Part shown: positions 7,659 through 16,128 of the stretch, in pieces
Numbering within the stretch: position 1 is the stretch's first letter
Layout: each line of letters starts with the position of its first letter
The notes under the pieces: generated by a model
The model's input: the letters and a program-made list of their open reading frames with translations, nothing else
Databases searched by the model: none
What the model was told of the DNA's origin: nothing
Assembly: GCF_001698815.1 (NCBI RefSeq)
Contig: NZ_LGSI01000068.1
Coordinates: 310,001 to 374,000 of the forward strand
Length of the DNA: 64,000 bases
Direction: 5' to 3'
Source of the DNA: Pseudomonas syringae
Lineage (GTDB): Bacteria > Pseudomonadota > Gammaproteobacteria > Pseudomonadales > Pseudomonadaceae
Translations under genes and position numbers: made by a program

Positions 7659-10226
7659 CTATGCAGTAAGTTTTCGCCGCGCCTCTAATTCGTCACGCCA
7701 TTTTTTAAGGGATTCGATATCTACCCTTAGCTCCGCCTCCTCCGGTGGCTGAACCGGCGTCTCATCGGATTGGCTGTGCTCAAAGCAGCTGAACTTCGTC
7801 ATCAGCTCATCAATGCGGTGAAGCTCCTCGTGAGTGATCCCAAGCAGGGCAGGAAGACGTCCATCGGTGGAAATTCCCCGGCGGTGACGTACAACGATTT
7901 TCTGTAGCAGGTCGTCCTCAACGGAGCGTTCGATCAACTTGCGGAAATCGCTACAGATCCCTTGGGCAAGCGCGTAGTAGGCTACCGCGCCAGCTGTGTC
8001 ACCTGCTTTTTTTGCGTCACGAAGTCTATCAAGTAGAATGTTATTCGCCGTCTTCGTAGGGCTGTTCCATACGGCCTGATCAGCGGGGTGTCCTGATGCA
8101 CCTCCGTATGACTCGATACACATAGCCCGATAATTCGCTTTCTTCCACCCATCTCCAATTTTCTTTGCTACATCCTCCATAGCCCCATAAAGCGATAGAC
8201 GGTGAGTGAAAATGAGGACTTGGCGGTCCTTAGCTAATTCAGCTAAGCGGCAAGCAACCTGCCATTCGAAATCGTGGTCCAGTGAAGAGATTGGATCGTC
8301 GAAGATGAAGGGCGCAACTCCAGGCTTGTCAGTCACATCAGCTAAAAAAGCTGCCAAGGATATGATCCTTCGCTCTCCCTCGCTCAGAACTTTATCGGGC
8401 GAATGGTCCGTGTTCTTGACTGCTTTCAGCTTAAGTTGGTGTAGCACCTTGGCGCGTGAGGTTCGGGTCTTGACTAGTTCAACCTGAATACGTGTAGCGC
8501 CTAGCAAGCGAAGTTCTTTATTGAACCGAGCAACATACACCTCTGTGACTACGTTCTCTGAAATCTCTGTTGCTTTGGTCGAAATCCGCCGAGAACTCGC
8601 GAGGGTCTTCAATGAATCCAGCTGCTTTGAACTTTTGAGCCTTAACTGCTCATTTCGAATGGCGTCAGATTGTTGCGAAACCCATTGCTTTGTTTCCAAG
8701 GCGGTCTTCTCAGCATTTGCTTTCAGCCTGTCGAACTGAAGGGCATCCTGATCAAACTGATCGGCCTCATTGCCAAGTTGCTCGGCATATTTGTCCAGTA
8801 TCGACAGGTTGGCTGTGAAGTCTGGCAGGGCTCCGGCGATTTCTCCCGTCTCATTACCCAGTAGCGCGGTTCTAATTTGGGTTACAGAACTCCATAGGTT
8901 CCACAGAGCGGTCTTCCATTCTGGAGTCAAGCTAGCAGCTGTGCATTGAGTCTGGACTTGAGATTCAGTTAGAGAAGCTGAAAGGCTAAGCAAGGCTTCA
9001 GCGTATACGGCTTCGGCCGTCCTGGCGTCGGTCTCCAAACGGCCTTGAACGAACTGTTCAAAATTATTGAGCCGTGCTTGCGCTTCTTCTGAGAGATCTT
9101 GATGGCAAAGAACACACTTCCCATCTTGGGTAACGGGAAAAGGTACTTGCGCATAGGGAATCAACGAATACTGACGCGCGGCCTCCCACAGTGCTCTCCA
9201 GGTAGGGGTTCCCACACCATCAAGTATGGCCGATTTTGCCTGTGCTCCCTCGGTTGCGATTCGGCGCTTCGCAACCGCATCAGCTCGCAGTGCCCGGATG
9301 ATGTCGATCTGCTGGGGTCCATAAGCTGTGAGCGCAGATTTGGCGGCAATGGACATCTGTACCACTTGGTTCTTGGTCTCACGCTTTTGCTTTGCTATTG
9401 ATGCTGCATCTGTGGCCTTTAACCTCTCATTTAACGCGTCGAGGCTGGCCATGTCTTCCGGAGTCCAGTGCAACATCTGTTCCACTGCGGATGCTTTAAG
9501 CGTGCTCAAGGCCCGATAGGATTTGCCTACACTGGTTTCCTGATAGGCGGGTGGAATGATGGGAAGGGCACTTACGAGCGAATCCTGTTCTCCTTGTAAC
9601 AGCTCTTTGACTTTATCAGTAACTGTGGCAAGCTTTTCAAACAACCCCATGATGGGAGGGCTGTATGTGGCTGCGCTCTCGCTTTTCAGATAATGCTGGG
9701 CTTCGTCGCTATCGAAAATATCGATCTCGCGCAATTTCTCTAAAGGCGAGTGATGGATATGCCATTCGACGCTGTCGGCGGTTTGATCCAGTTCGAAGTT
9801 AATTGTGCACTTGCTTGAGGTCGGAGCTGGTTGAAAAACGTTAGGCTTTAGGTCAGTTGCGCGAGTTTTCCCCGTGGCTTTCTTCAAGATTCTGGTGTAG
9901 CAAGACTTTCCAGAACCATTTTGCCCGTAGATCACGGTCAAGTTGCCCGTGCCAAACTCTAAGGGGGCTCGTGGCCCCAGGCTTTCAATACCTGTCACAT
10001 CCGAGAGGCTTCGCAAGCGCAGTACCGAACCCGCTGCGGCATGAGTCAGCTCATCAAAGCTGCGGTGTTTGGAAACCGCCTGACCTTGCTGGGTTTTCAG
10101 CAGGGCGGTTATTTGAGAAATATCCTCCGGAGTCACAGAGCCTTTTTTGAGAAGCTTGTCAGCAGCCTCCTGAATCCAATCTTGCTGCTGAAGCAACCAG
10201 ATCCGTACCTGTCCTTGCACGTCCAT
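7659..10226 (-). CDS. AAA_13-type ATPase with CxxC hook-like motif (RloC/PrrC-like, putative defence RNase)
   Basis: The protein has 855 residues. Walker A GQNGSGKS is at 101-108, an ABC-type signature LSEGERR at 614-620, Walker B FIFDDP at 640-645 with D-loop SSLD, and a switch histidine in IFTHR near 675. The two halves of the ATPase are separated by a helical region whose centre holds CVLC (Cys371, Cys374), placed like the zinc hook of RloC and Rad50. The C-terminal region has FRKLIE (Arg762, Glu766) and a later His817, reminiscent of the R-x3-E...H arrangement of PrrC/RloC anticodon nucleases. This last point is inference; the ATPase assignment is firm. The start has AAGGGA a few bases upstream. 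Neighbours are the DUF4011 helicase (convergent) and small unknown genes. It may be a suicidal tRNA-cleaving guard, or a DNA-sensing SMC-like ATPase. Confidence 0.82.
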   Translation of the reverse strand: MDVQGQVRIWLLQQQDWIQEAADKLLKKGSVTPEDISQITALLKTQQGQAVSKHRSFDELTHAAAGSVLRLRSLSDVTGIESLGPRAPLEFGTGNLTVIYGQNGSGKSCYTRILKKATGKTRATDLKPNVFQPAPTSSKCTINFELDQTADSVEWHIHHSPLEKLREIDIFDSDEAQHYLKSESAATYSPPIMGLFEKLATVTDKVKELLQGEQDSLVSALPIIPPAYQETSVGKSYRALSTLKASAVEQMLHWTPEDMASLDALNERLKATDAASIAKQKRETKNQVVQMSIAAKSALTAYGPQQIDIIRALRADAVAKRRIATEGAQAKSAILDGVGTPTWRALWEAARQYSLIPYAQVPFPVTQDGKCVLCHQDLSEEAQARLNNFEQFVQGRLETDARTAEAVYAEALLSLSASLTESQVQTQCTAASLTPEWKTALWNLWSSVTQIRTALLGNETGEIAGALPDFTANLSILDKYAEQLGNEADQFDQDALQFDRLKANAEKTALETKQWVSQQSDAIRNEQLRLKSSKQLDSLKTLASSRRISTKATEISENVVTEVYVARFNKELRLLGATRIQVELVKTRTSRAKVLHQLKLKAVKNTDHSPDKVLSEGERRIISLAAFLADVTDKPGVAPFIFDDPISSLDHDFEWQVACRLAELAKDRQVLIFTHRLSLYGAMEDVAKKIGDGWKKANYRAMCIESYGGASGHPADQAVWNSPTKTANNILLDRLRDAKKAGDTAGAVAYYALAQGICSDFRKLIERSVEDDLLQKIVVRHRRGISTDGRLPALLGITHEELHRIDELMTKFSCFEHSQSDETPVQPPEEAELRVDIESLKKWRDELEARRKLTA

Positions 10227-10651
10227 ACAATTCCCTTCTGATGGTAAGTCAGGAGACGCTAGCAGAGTGCCATACAGTAGGCAATTCAGGAGTGGGTACG
10301 AGGGGGCGTTACGTTACTGCCTATATTCATTTGCATTGCTCAGCCCCCCAACCTGTGAGGATCTGGAACATTCGGATTGGTTTCGCCGCCTGTCTTACTC
10401 AGACGAATTTCTATCAACCTAATGAAAAGGCGCTGGCCATAGCAGAACGTGCCAAACGAATTATTGCCCTCAGGCACCTAGCTGATCACGCTCAGCACCT
10501 ATCGCTATCTGGTCAGGGGGTGGCTACTCGAAGTCATCTGCTATGAGAGCTGTCTCGCCGCACATCCTAGCCCCATTCGGGGCTAACACCATGCATCGGG
10601 AACGCGCGACATCCGAAATATTTTAAGGGGCTCAACGGGCTTTCGACCGGA
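10227..10651. other. 425-base intergenic stretch, no convincing gene
   Basis: The only longer frame (10241-10546) starts 15 bases from the divergent ATPase gene, has no ribosome binding site and no recognisable fold. A tight hairpin, TAGCCCC-ATTC-GGGGCTA, lies at 10568-10585 downstream of the small minus-strand gene and could end its transcript, although no T-run follows. Confidence 0.45.
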
Positions 10652-10861
10652 CTATTCTTGATTATTGTCTGGCGGCAATGCCTGTGGTTGGATTTGGTGG
10701 CGATCGAATATAGCTGTTGCTCTTGCGTTCGAGAACTTGAAGCTTCCATCATCAATGATACAGTTTTGTACCCCTCCGAGTTTGCCATCAAAAAATAACG
10801 GTATATCAGGTAGGTTGTCGGCAAGCCAGTCAAAAAGCCGCTGAATTTCTTTGTTCGACAT
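10652..10861 (-). CDS. Small hypothetical protein
   Basis: The frame encodes 69 residues beginning MSNKEIQRLFDWLADN. GAGGAAGG lies about 6 bases upstream of the ATG, a strong ribosome binding site, which is the main reason for calling it. The N-terminal half is predicted amphipathic helix (IQRLFDWLADNLPDIPLFF). No family is recognised. It sits between the AAA_13 ATPase and the recombinase remnant, both on the same strand. An overlapping frame at 10567-10833 lacks a comparable start signal and is less likely. Confidence 0.5.
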   Translation of the reverse strand: MSNKEIQRLFDWLADNLPDIPLFFDGKLGGVQNCIIDDGSFKFSNARATAIFDRHQIQPQALPPDNNQE

Positions 10862-10988
10862 AATTGCCTTCCTCTAGATCATCCATAAAAACTGCACACA
10901 TCAATTTAGCCTTACAACTATAAAATGCAAGCGTCGATTAATAAAACGCACAGCAATCTGACGTCATGGGCTAAAGCGATCTGCGGCC

Positions 10989-11275
10989 TTATTTTAGCTT
11001 GAGATTCTTGACGGAATGCGCCCGCTGCTCGTCCAGCGAATTGTAGTAGGTATTTTGGGTAGTGCTCAGGCTGTTATGTCGTAGGTCAGCCTGCAATCCT
11101 TCATGTTTCGATACGGAGCGTCGAAGGTTGCGGACGTATGCCGCAGCCAATGCAGCGAGGCGGATCGAAGATTATCAATCTCGTCCTCGCTCCGGCCTTC
11201 GATCGTCATTTTAGCCAACGCTCTGTCGAACACCTGCTGGAGCAGCAGCCGGACATGTCGGCCCGAAAACCCACC
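10989..11275 (-). pseudogene. Truncated, frameshifted copy of the tyrosine recombinase 3' end
   Basis: This stretch is nearly identical to the last 290 bases of the recombinase gene at 14237-15514 and includes the same C-terminus (HSVKNLKLK versus HSVKYLKLK, then stop). Only about the last 95 codons are present. One A is missing near 11096 relative to the intact gene, which shifts the frame. Similarity stops near 11275 without a gene start. The catalytic HWLRHT box lies in the remnant, but no functional protein can be made. It forms a direct repeat with the intact gene end and brackets the two genes at 11357-14112. Confidence 0.88.
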
Positions 11276-11356
11276 GCGACACCCGCCTTACAATCTCTCG
11301 CAGCACCAAACGGCGTATTACCCTGCTGCATCGACGAGTATGTTCAGATCTAGAAC

Positions 11357-12541
11357 TTAAGTTTCTGAAACAGTCTGCGCCTCTTTCAGCAAGCTTCGAA
11401 CTAAACGCTCATGGCTAAATTCTTCCCAGACCTGATCATCGATCATTCGACTTACGGCGAGGTCTACACTTTCACCTCCAGTTCCCAGCTTAATCAAATC
11501 CAAGTAAAGAGGTGCTGAGAGAAGTTCAGGGGACTCCCGCTCCGCTTCGTCGGCTTTGGTGGCGTACTTCTCAATCGTGATTTTAGTCTTGACGCCCAGA
11601 TGCTCTGCAATTGTCTCCCACGGTATTCCTGCTGATAGCATCGAACGAGCAGTAGACCACTTGATGTAGTCGTTGATCTGTTTGACCAATGACCAGGACC
11701 CTCGGTGGAGGTCTTTGTGCATAGAGCGGTACATAGTCAGATCGGCTTTGTGTGTGTCGATGAACGATTGGCAGGCGACACGGTTCTGGCGTGCTGACCA
11801 AGGCAGAGGTACACGCAATTTTTGCGATATTTCTTCTGAATACGCGATCTGTTTTATGAGTGGATATTTGACGCTGGCAGGGGTGTGCCGATCAAGATAC
11901 TCAAATATTTCGGCAGACAGACGGCTGGACATCGACGGCATCGGCGAGTTTTCGGCTAGATGCCCAATCAGGCCCTCACACACCCAGGGCAGCTGAATCT
12001 CAATGGTTTTTCCACCTATGGTGAGTTGGCCGAAGCAGCAAGGCGCATCTTCAGCTTCGCTTGGGATTTCTGGTTCGTTTTTGTCGCGAGCCCAATCACG
12101 CTCGGATGTGCGGAGCGGCCCAGTGTAAAGTCGATTTTCACGCATAAAGTCGAGAACTTCGGACGGTTTTTTGGAGATGAAACGACACCCTTTGTCGTAG
12201 TCCCCAATTACGACCGATGAGGCGAAGTTGGTATCCAGATCATCCCGCCAAAACGCGCCCCATAATCCATCTGGCAGCATCAGAAGCATCCACTCCCTGA
12301 ATTCGCAGGTCTGTGAAAGCAATTTTACATGCTCTATTTCCGATGCCGTCGACTTGAGTCTTGGAAGCGATTGAATTACCTCGTCAGGTGTTGGTGTGAA
12401 CGGAAGCCAGCGCTCCAACTCCTCGCACATCTGGTCTTCTGTGGTCCACCAGACACGATTCTCTTCGTCCCATTCAACGCCGAAATGCTTAGCGTCATCT
12501 TTCTCTTCGAAAGGTACAGCCAAGTCTACGCGCTTTGACAT
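11357..12541 (-). CDS. Unknown protein with DUF5710-like N-terminus
   Basis: The protein has 394 residues. The first 35 (VPFEEKDDAKHFGVEWDEEN, then RVWW) match the DUF5710 pattern, a small domain found in plasmid primases and mobile-element proteins. The rest is not recognised: residues 60-200 are mixed alpha/beta with several Trp, and the C-terminal part is helical with a possible helix-turn-helix-like stretch (WETIAEHLGVKTKITIEKYA). No membrane segment or catalytic signature is visible. The ribosome binding site is weak. The gene lies directly next to the recombinase remnant and diverges from the equally unknown gene at 13021. It is probably cargo of the recombinase-bracketed unit; no function can be assigned. 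Confidence 0.7.
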   Translation of the reverse strand: MSKRVDLAVPFEEKDDAKHFGVEWDEENRVWWTTEDQMCEELERWLPFTPTPDEVIQSLPRLKSTASEIEHVKLLSQTCEFREWMLLMLPDGLWGAFWRDDLDTNFASSVVIGDYDKGCRFISKKPSEVLDFMRENRLYTGPLRTSERDWARDKNEPEIPSEAEDAPCCFGQLTIGGKTIEIQLPWVCEGLIGHLAENSPMPSMSSRLSAEIFEYLDRHTPASVKYPLIKQIAYSEEISQKLRVPLPWSARQNRVACQSFIDTHKADLTMYRSMHKDLHRGSWSLVKQINDYIKWSTARSMLSAGIPWETIAEHLGVKTKITIEKYATKADEAERESPELLSAPLYLDLIKLGTGGESVDLAVSRMIDDQVWEEFSHERLVRSLLKEAQTVSET

Positions 12542-13020
12542 TCAATAAATCTCAATTCAACACGCCGCCCAAGAGGGGATGGCGTAAAAGGCTTCACTAT
12601 AGCGTTATGCCAATATCTGGTGTTCCTTTCAGGGTTCGGGGCCCACAGAAAAGCCCAGTTTGTTGCAGCTGATGCCAAACTGACCCAGCTGCCGAAATTT
12701 CGTTTACCCACGCTTCTAATTCGTAAAGCGTCAGCAGTTCTGACTTTGCGCTGAATGCTTATGGGGCAACGCCAAGTCGCCAGCTGGGTCAATTCTGCAT
12801 CAGCAGGGACGCGGAGCTGTACCTAAGCCGAACGCACACCCATCGCGCCGTTGGTAGCAACTCCGAAAATGCATTACCGTATAGGAGGTTCCCTCACCTA
12901 AGCATGGTCGACTTGAAGAGGGCTGAGCAGTCAAGATTTCATCTCCTTTCGCATCTCTTTTCCTAGCTGTCTTGCTATCAAAAAACGACCAGCTGCAACG
13001 ACAGCACCGGAGAATTTGAG
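12542..13020. other. 479-base divergent intergenic region with inverted repeat
   Basis: This region separates two divergent unknown genes and should hold both promoters. Open frames here lack start signals. Its notable content is the imperfect 29-bp inverted repeat listed separately. GGAG at 13009-13012 is the ribosome binding site of the rightward gene. Confidence 0.5.
12665..12807. repeat. Imperfect 29-bp inverted repeat, possible insertion sequence remnant
   Basis: The arm at 12665-12693 contains CTGATGC and TGACCCAGCTG. The complementary arm at 12779-12807 reads CAGCTGGGTCA and GCATCAG. Aligned, 23 of 29 positions match. The arms are 85 bases apart and no transposase is left between them. 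Multiple short repeats of this style occur at ends of IS21-like elements, but the family is not established. Confidence 0.4.
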
Positions 13021-14112
13021 ATGGCCAATTTTATTAAAGTCGCCGCAGCGGACGTAAAACAATCACTAAACAGACAAAGCATCGAGGTCAAACATTCCGT
13101 ATTGATCGAGGTGCTCGCCGCGCTGCTGGGCTACCACACGTTTGCGGCGCTGAGCACAGAAGAACTTGACCAAAGCCTTGACCACCATCTTGGCGATGCA
13201 CAGTTCCTGATTCTCAACAAAGAGCTAGGCCTTAAACGTACGACGCAGCTCTGTCCGTCGGCAGCCCCTGTGTTCGCAGAGTGTGTGGCGGCGCTTGATC
13301 GTAGCGTGCCAATCCTAGTGTTCCTGACTGTCGAGGAGTACTTTGCAGGTTTAGGGCGGTTGGCTGTCCAGGCAGTGCTTGATACCAACTCAGCGGCGGC
13401 GAATATAGCAAGAGCTAACCGCTCGACTGGGACGACTGCTGCCGGAAGCTTTCGCTTCACCAACTCTCTATGGAGTTCCAGGACAATCTGGACTCTGGAT
13501 GCCGACATCACAAGGCGATCTAACGAGGCTGTGGACCCCGCTCAGAGCCACTCAGCAGTGAGCCTGGAATTTCACAAGGCCGGTCGGGCAGGGCTCATTC
13601 TCCGGTTGGACGGTATTAGATGGGCATTACGCGAACCTCTGAAGACAGCGCTTGAATGTTCCCGTCTCGACGCGCTTGTCACGCTGAGTGACGGTAGCAA
13701 ATGCCGACCGACTATGGGCGTACTCGTGGATATGGAGAGACGCATAGTCCTGGGATCGTCAATTTCAGCGACTGAGCGTGAAGCCCGACTGGATGCTGTG
13801 CGGAATGCCTCTGAGACCTCCTTAGCTCAGCAGAGTGTATCCGACGCCTCCGGCCAGATGCCTCTGATTAAGGAGGGGATTGATGGTGGCGTTTGGAGCG
13901 CCGAACTATATGAAGGCGTCTTAGCCACGATGTGCATAGGTAAGTCGTGCCGATTTGGGGTGTCGAAAGGGCCTGTAGAGCTAGTAATCAATCGCCTCCA
14001 ACGGCTGGCATCCATGATCCCGGACCATCGCGGCGTTGGCACTCATTTTAGCCTCGAAGACTTCAGGATTTTGTTCGCGGAGTTGATCAAAACGTCTAAC
14101 AGCACTTTGTAG
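13021..14112 (+). CDS. Unknown island protein
   Basis: The protein has 363 residues. GGAG (13009-13012) lies 8 bases before the ATG, so the start is well supported. The N-terminus contains a pattern I associate with many plasmid and island proteins: a basic helix followed by LIEVLAALLGYHTFAAL, a short helical module. The rest is mixed alpha/beta without a catalytic signature. No signal peptide or membrane helix is visible. It is divergent from the DUF5710-like gene and convergent with the intact recombinase. Together with that neighbour it fills the interval between the recombinase direct repeats, so it is probably mobile cargo. Confidence 0.7.
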   Translation: MANFIKVAAADVKQSLNRQSIEVKHSVLIEVLAALLGYHTFAALSTEELDQSLDHHLGDAQFLILNKELGLKRTTQLCPSAAPVFAECVAALDRSVPILVFLTVEEYFAGLGRLAVQAVLDTNSAAANIARANRSTGTTAAGSFRFTNSLWSSRTIWTLDADITRRSNEAVDPAQSHSAVSLEFHKAGRAGLILRLDGIRWALREPLKTALECSRLDALVTLSDGSKCRPTMGVLVDMERRIVLGSSISATEREARLDAVRNASETSLAQQSVSDASGQMPLIKEGIDGGVWSAELYEGVLATMCIGKSCRFGVSKGPVELVINRLQRLASMIPDHRGVGTHFSLEDFRILFAELIKTSNSTL

Positions 14113-14236
14113 TGGGAAAATGCCAACTTGAAGCCTGAGGATTAACCGATAACAGGACATTCAGGTGGGATTCGTCATGGTACTCACAATGCTGCTGGTA
14201 AATGTCTCACCCGAAACTGAATCTGCCACAGAGGCG

Positions 14237-15514
14237 CTATTTCAGCTTGAGGTATTTGACGGAGTGAGCACGCTGCTCGTCCAACGAGTTGTAGTAGGTA
14301 TTTTGGGTAGTGCTCAGGCTGTTATGTCGCAGGTCAGCCTGCAAATCCTTCATATCTCGATACGGAGCGTCGAAGGTTGCGGATGTATGCCGCAGCCAAT
14401 GCAGCGAGGCGGATCGAAGATTATCAATCTCGTCTTCGCTGCGGCCTTCGGTCGTCATTTTAGCCAGCGCTCGGTCGAACACCTGCTGGAGCAGCAGCCG
14501 GACATGTCGGCCCGAAAGTCCGCCACGGCCAGCCAAAGTTGTCAGAAGCGGATAGGTTTCGTGTGGTGAGGGCAGGGGGCTCAACCCCAGATGTCGGCGA
14601 TAGCGCCGCAGGTACGTATCCACGTAGTCATCCCGCACGCTGATCTTAGCGGCCTTGTTGCCTTTTCCTACGACATGGAACCACCAGTTCCCGGAGCTAT
14701 CACGGCGAAAATCACCCATGCCGGGCTCCCAGTTGTCGCGGCCTACAAGGTCTGAAACGCGAAGGTACATCGCAAACAAGGTGGTCAACACGAACAGCGT
14801 TCGCTCGTGATCGACATCTTCATCAGCCATCTGCTCAGCGGTGTCGATTACGTAATCCCATTGCAGATGGGAGAGGGCGCGTCCAGATACGTCCTGTGTA
14901 TTGCGCTGCTTGTATATCGACTTCTGTTTCACTGCGCGGAACGGATTAGCCTCAGTGATGCCTTCGTCCATTACGTACTGAAAAAAACTGCCACATACCG
15001 CGAACACTTGAGCGACTGAACCTTGCGCCATTTTGTAATGCGCCGTCGGTGGTGGTTCGAGGAGATGCTTTTGGCGTTTAGGCACGGTTTGGCTAAAAGG
15101 CCGCCAGGCTGGATTCACGTAAAAGGTTTTGCCTCCGGTGCTATGAGCACAGGGACTGGCCAGAAACCGTGATTTGACCACCGGACCGATCCAGGCTTCC
15201 GGAGGCCGGAGGCAAAACTCCATGAATTGTTCGGCATCGCTTCGGCGCAGTTCAAGCAGCGGCTTCTTGGCCAGGAGCAAGGACCACAAAAGCAGCCGCT
15301 CAACGTGCGTACGGTAGGAATTGAAGGTGGCTTCGTTCCCAGCGTACGACTTGAGAAAGCCACGGACGGCCATGTATCCCTCGTGTGCATCCGTTCCTAC
15401 TGGCGCGCTTTCTAAAAAATCGACGACCGCAGGTAGCTCCTGGCTTAGCTGATGGAAGTTAAGCTCCAGGAAACGGCGGTAACTTTCAAACAGCGGTTGC
15501 GGCACAGACGGCAT
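14237..15514 (-). CDS. Tyrosine recombinase/integrase (catalytically intact)
   Basis: The protein has 425 residues. It has an N-terminal core-binding (SAM-like) region at about 10-100 and a C-terminal catalytic domain with the full residue set: Arg252 in YLRVSDL, a beta-hairpin Lys in GKGNK (284-287), His372 and Arg375 in HWLRHT, His397 in DLRHNSLS, and a Tyr nucleophile at 407 or 408. It would cut and rejoin DNA at specific sites. It is related along its length to the recombinase at 16129-17409, in the same direction 614 bases away. A truncated copy of its 3' end lies at 10989-11275. Its target site is unknown; a candidate core site is upstream at 15642-15661. AGG lies 9 bases upstream of the ATG. 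Confidence 0.9.
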   Translation of the reverse strand: MPSVPQPLFESYRRFLELNFHQLSQELPAVVDFLESAPVGTDAHEGYMAVRGFLKSYAGNEATFNSYRTHVERLLLWSLLLAKKPLLELRRSDAEQFMEFCLRPPEAWIGPVVKSRFLASPCAHSTGGKTFYVNPAWRPFSQTVPKRQKHLLEPPPTAHYKMAQGSVAQVFAVCGSFFQYVMDEGITEANPFRAVKQKSIYKQRNTQDVSGRALSHLQWDYVIDTAEQMADEDVDHERTLFVLTTLFAMYLRVSDLVGRDNWEPGMGDFRRDSSGNWWFHVVGKGNKAAKISVRDDYVDTYLRRYRRHLGLSPLPSPHETYPLLTTLAGRGGLSGRHVRLLLQQVFDRALAKMTTEGRSEDEIDNLRSASLHWLRHTSATFDAPYRDMKDLQADLRHNSLSTTQNTYYNSLDEQRAHSVKYLKLK

Positions 15515-16128
15515 GGACTTTGACCTGGAAAACGAAAGATCTAACTTAAAGGAGAATATCCGGGTCTGGGCATTATCGGATATTTGGTTTCAATAATAGG
15601 GCAATCTGCCCCGCCACCAACCGCGCATGCTAGGATAACTCAACTAAACAAGCATTTAGTTTAGCAAACTCTCAAGCCGATAATGGTGTGCATTCTCAGG
15701 ATGTTATAATAAGACGTCACGTACGGCAAGCGCATAGACTCCCACCAAACTAAGAAGCAAGCAAGACGAGCGTAGCAAAAAAAGCAGAGAGAATAATATC
15801 TTAACTTTCATGATTTCTTAATGGGTTGGTATGGCTAAAAAATTAACCTACCTTTTAAAGGTGTCTCACTATAAAGGTTTCAGTTTTAAATGACTCTGGG
15901 ATAGCTAATTTGACTTTTCACTGACTTTTTAGTTTGCCATTTTTAGAGTCTTGAGCGGAGCCTTTACCAGAAAATCACTAGCTAGCACGGGGTGAAACAC
16001 TCATTGATGAAAAAACATCAAAGCCGGCATTGCTGAGGGCGAGGACAATCAGTTGAAATTAGTTTCACTTTTAAATTATTGTTGGTTTCGTTTTTAGCTG
16101 ATTTTATTAGCGCCACTTTTTACTGACT
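15515..16128. other. 614-base non-coding region between the two recombinase genes
   Basis: No gene is seen. The DNA is AT-rich. Next to the first recombinase start is a dyad AATATCCG (15555-15562) / CGGATATT (15577-15584), a possible operator or promoter element. At 15642-15661 is a perfect 7-6-7 inverted repeat. From 15877 to the end of the second recombinase gene the 18-bp direct repeats appear. Confidence 0.6.
15642..15661. repeat. 7-6-7 inverted repeat, candidate recombinase core site
   Basis: AACTAAA-CAAGCA-TTTAGTT is a perfect inverted repeat with a 6-base spacer, the geometry of a tyrosine recombinase crossover site. It lies upstream of the intact recombinase gene. The role is inference; it could also be an operator. 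Confidence 0.35.

Noticed and set aside
7659..10226. Rad50/SbcC DNA repair protein
   Set aside because: The order of motifs and the extended C-terminus after the second ATPase half fit AAA_13 proteins, and no SbcD partner is nearby.
10241..10546. 101-residue frame divergent from the AAA_13 ATPase
   Set aside because: Starts inside the ATPase promoter area, has no start signal and no fold-like pattern.
12526..12792. 88-residue frame across the inverted repeat
   Set aside because: Overlaps the start of the DUF5710-like gene and reads through the repeat; composition is not protein-like.
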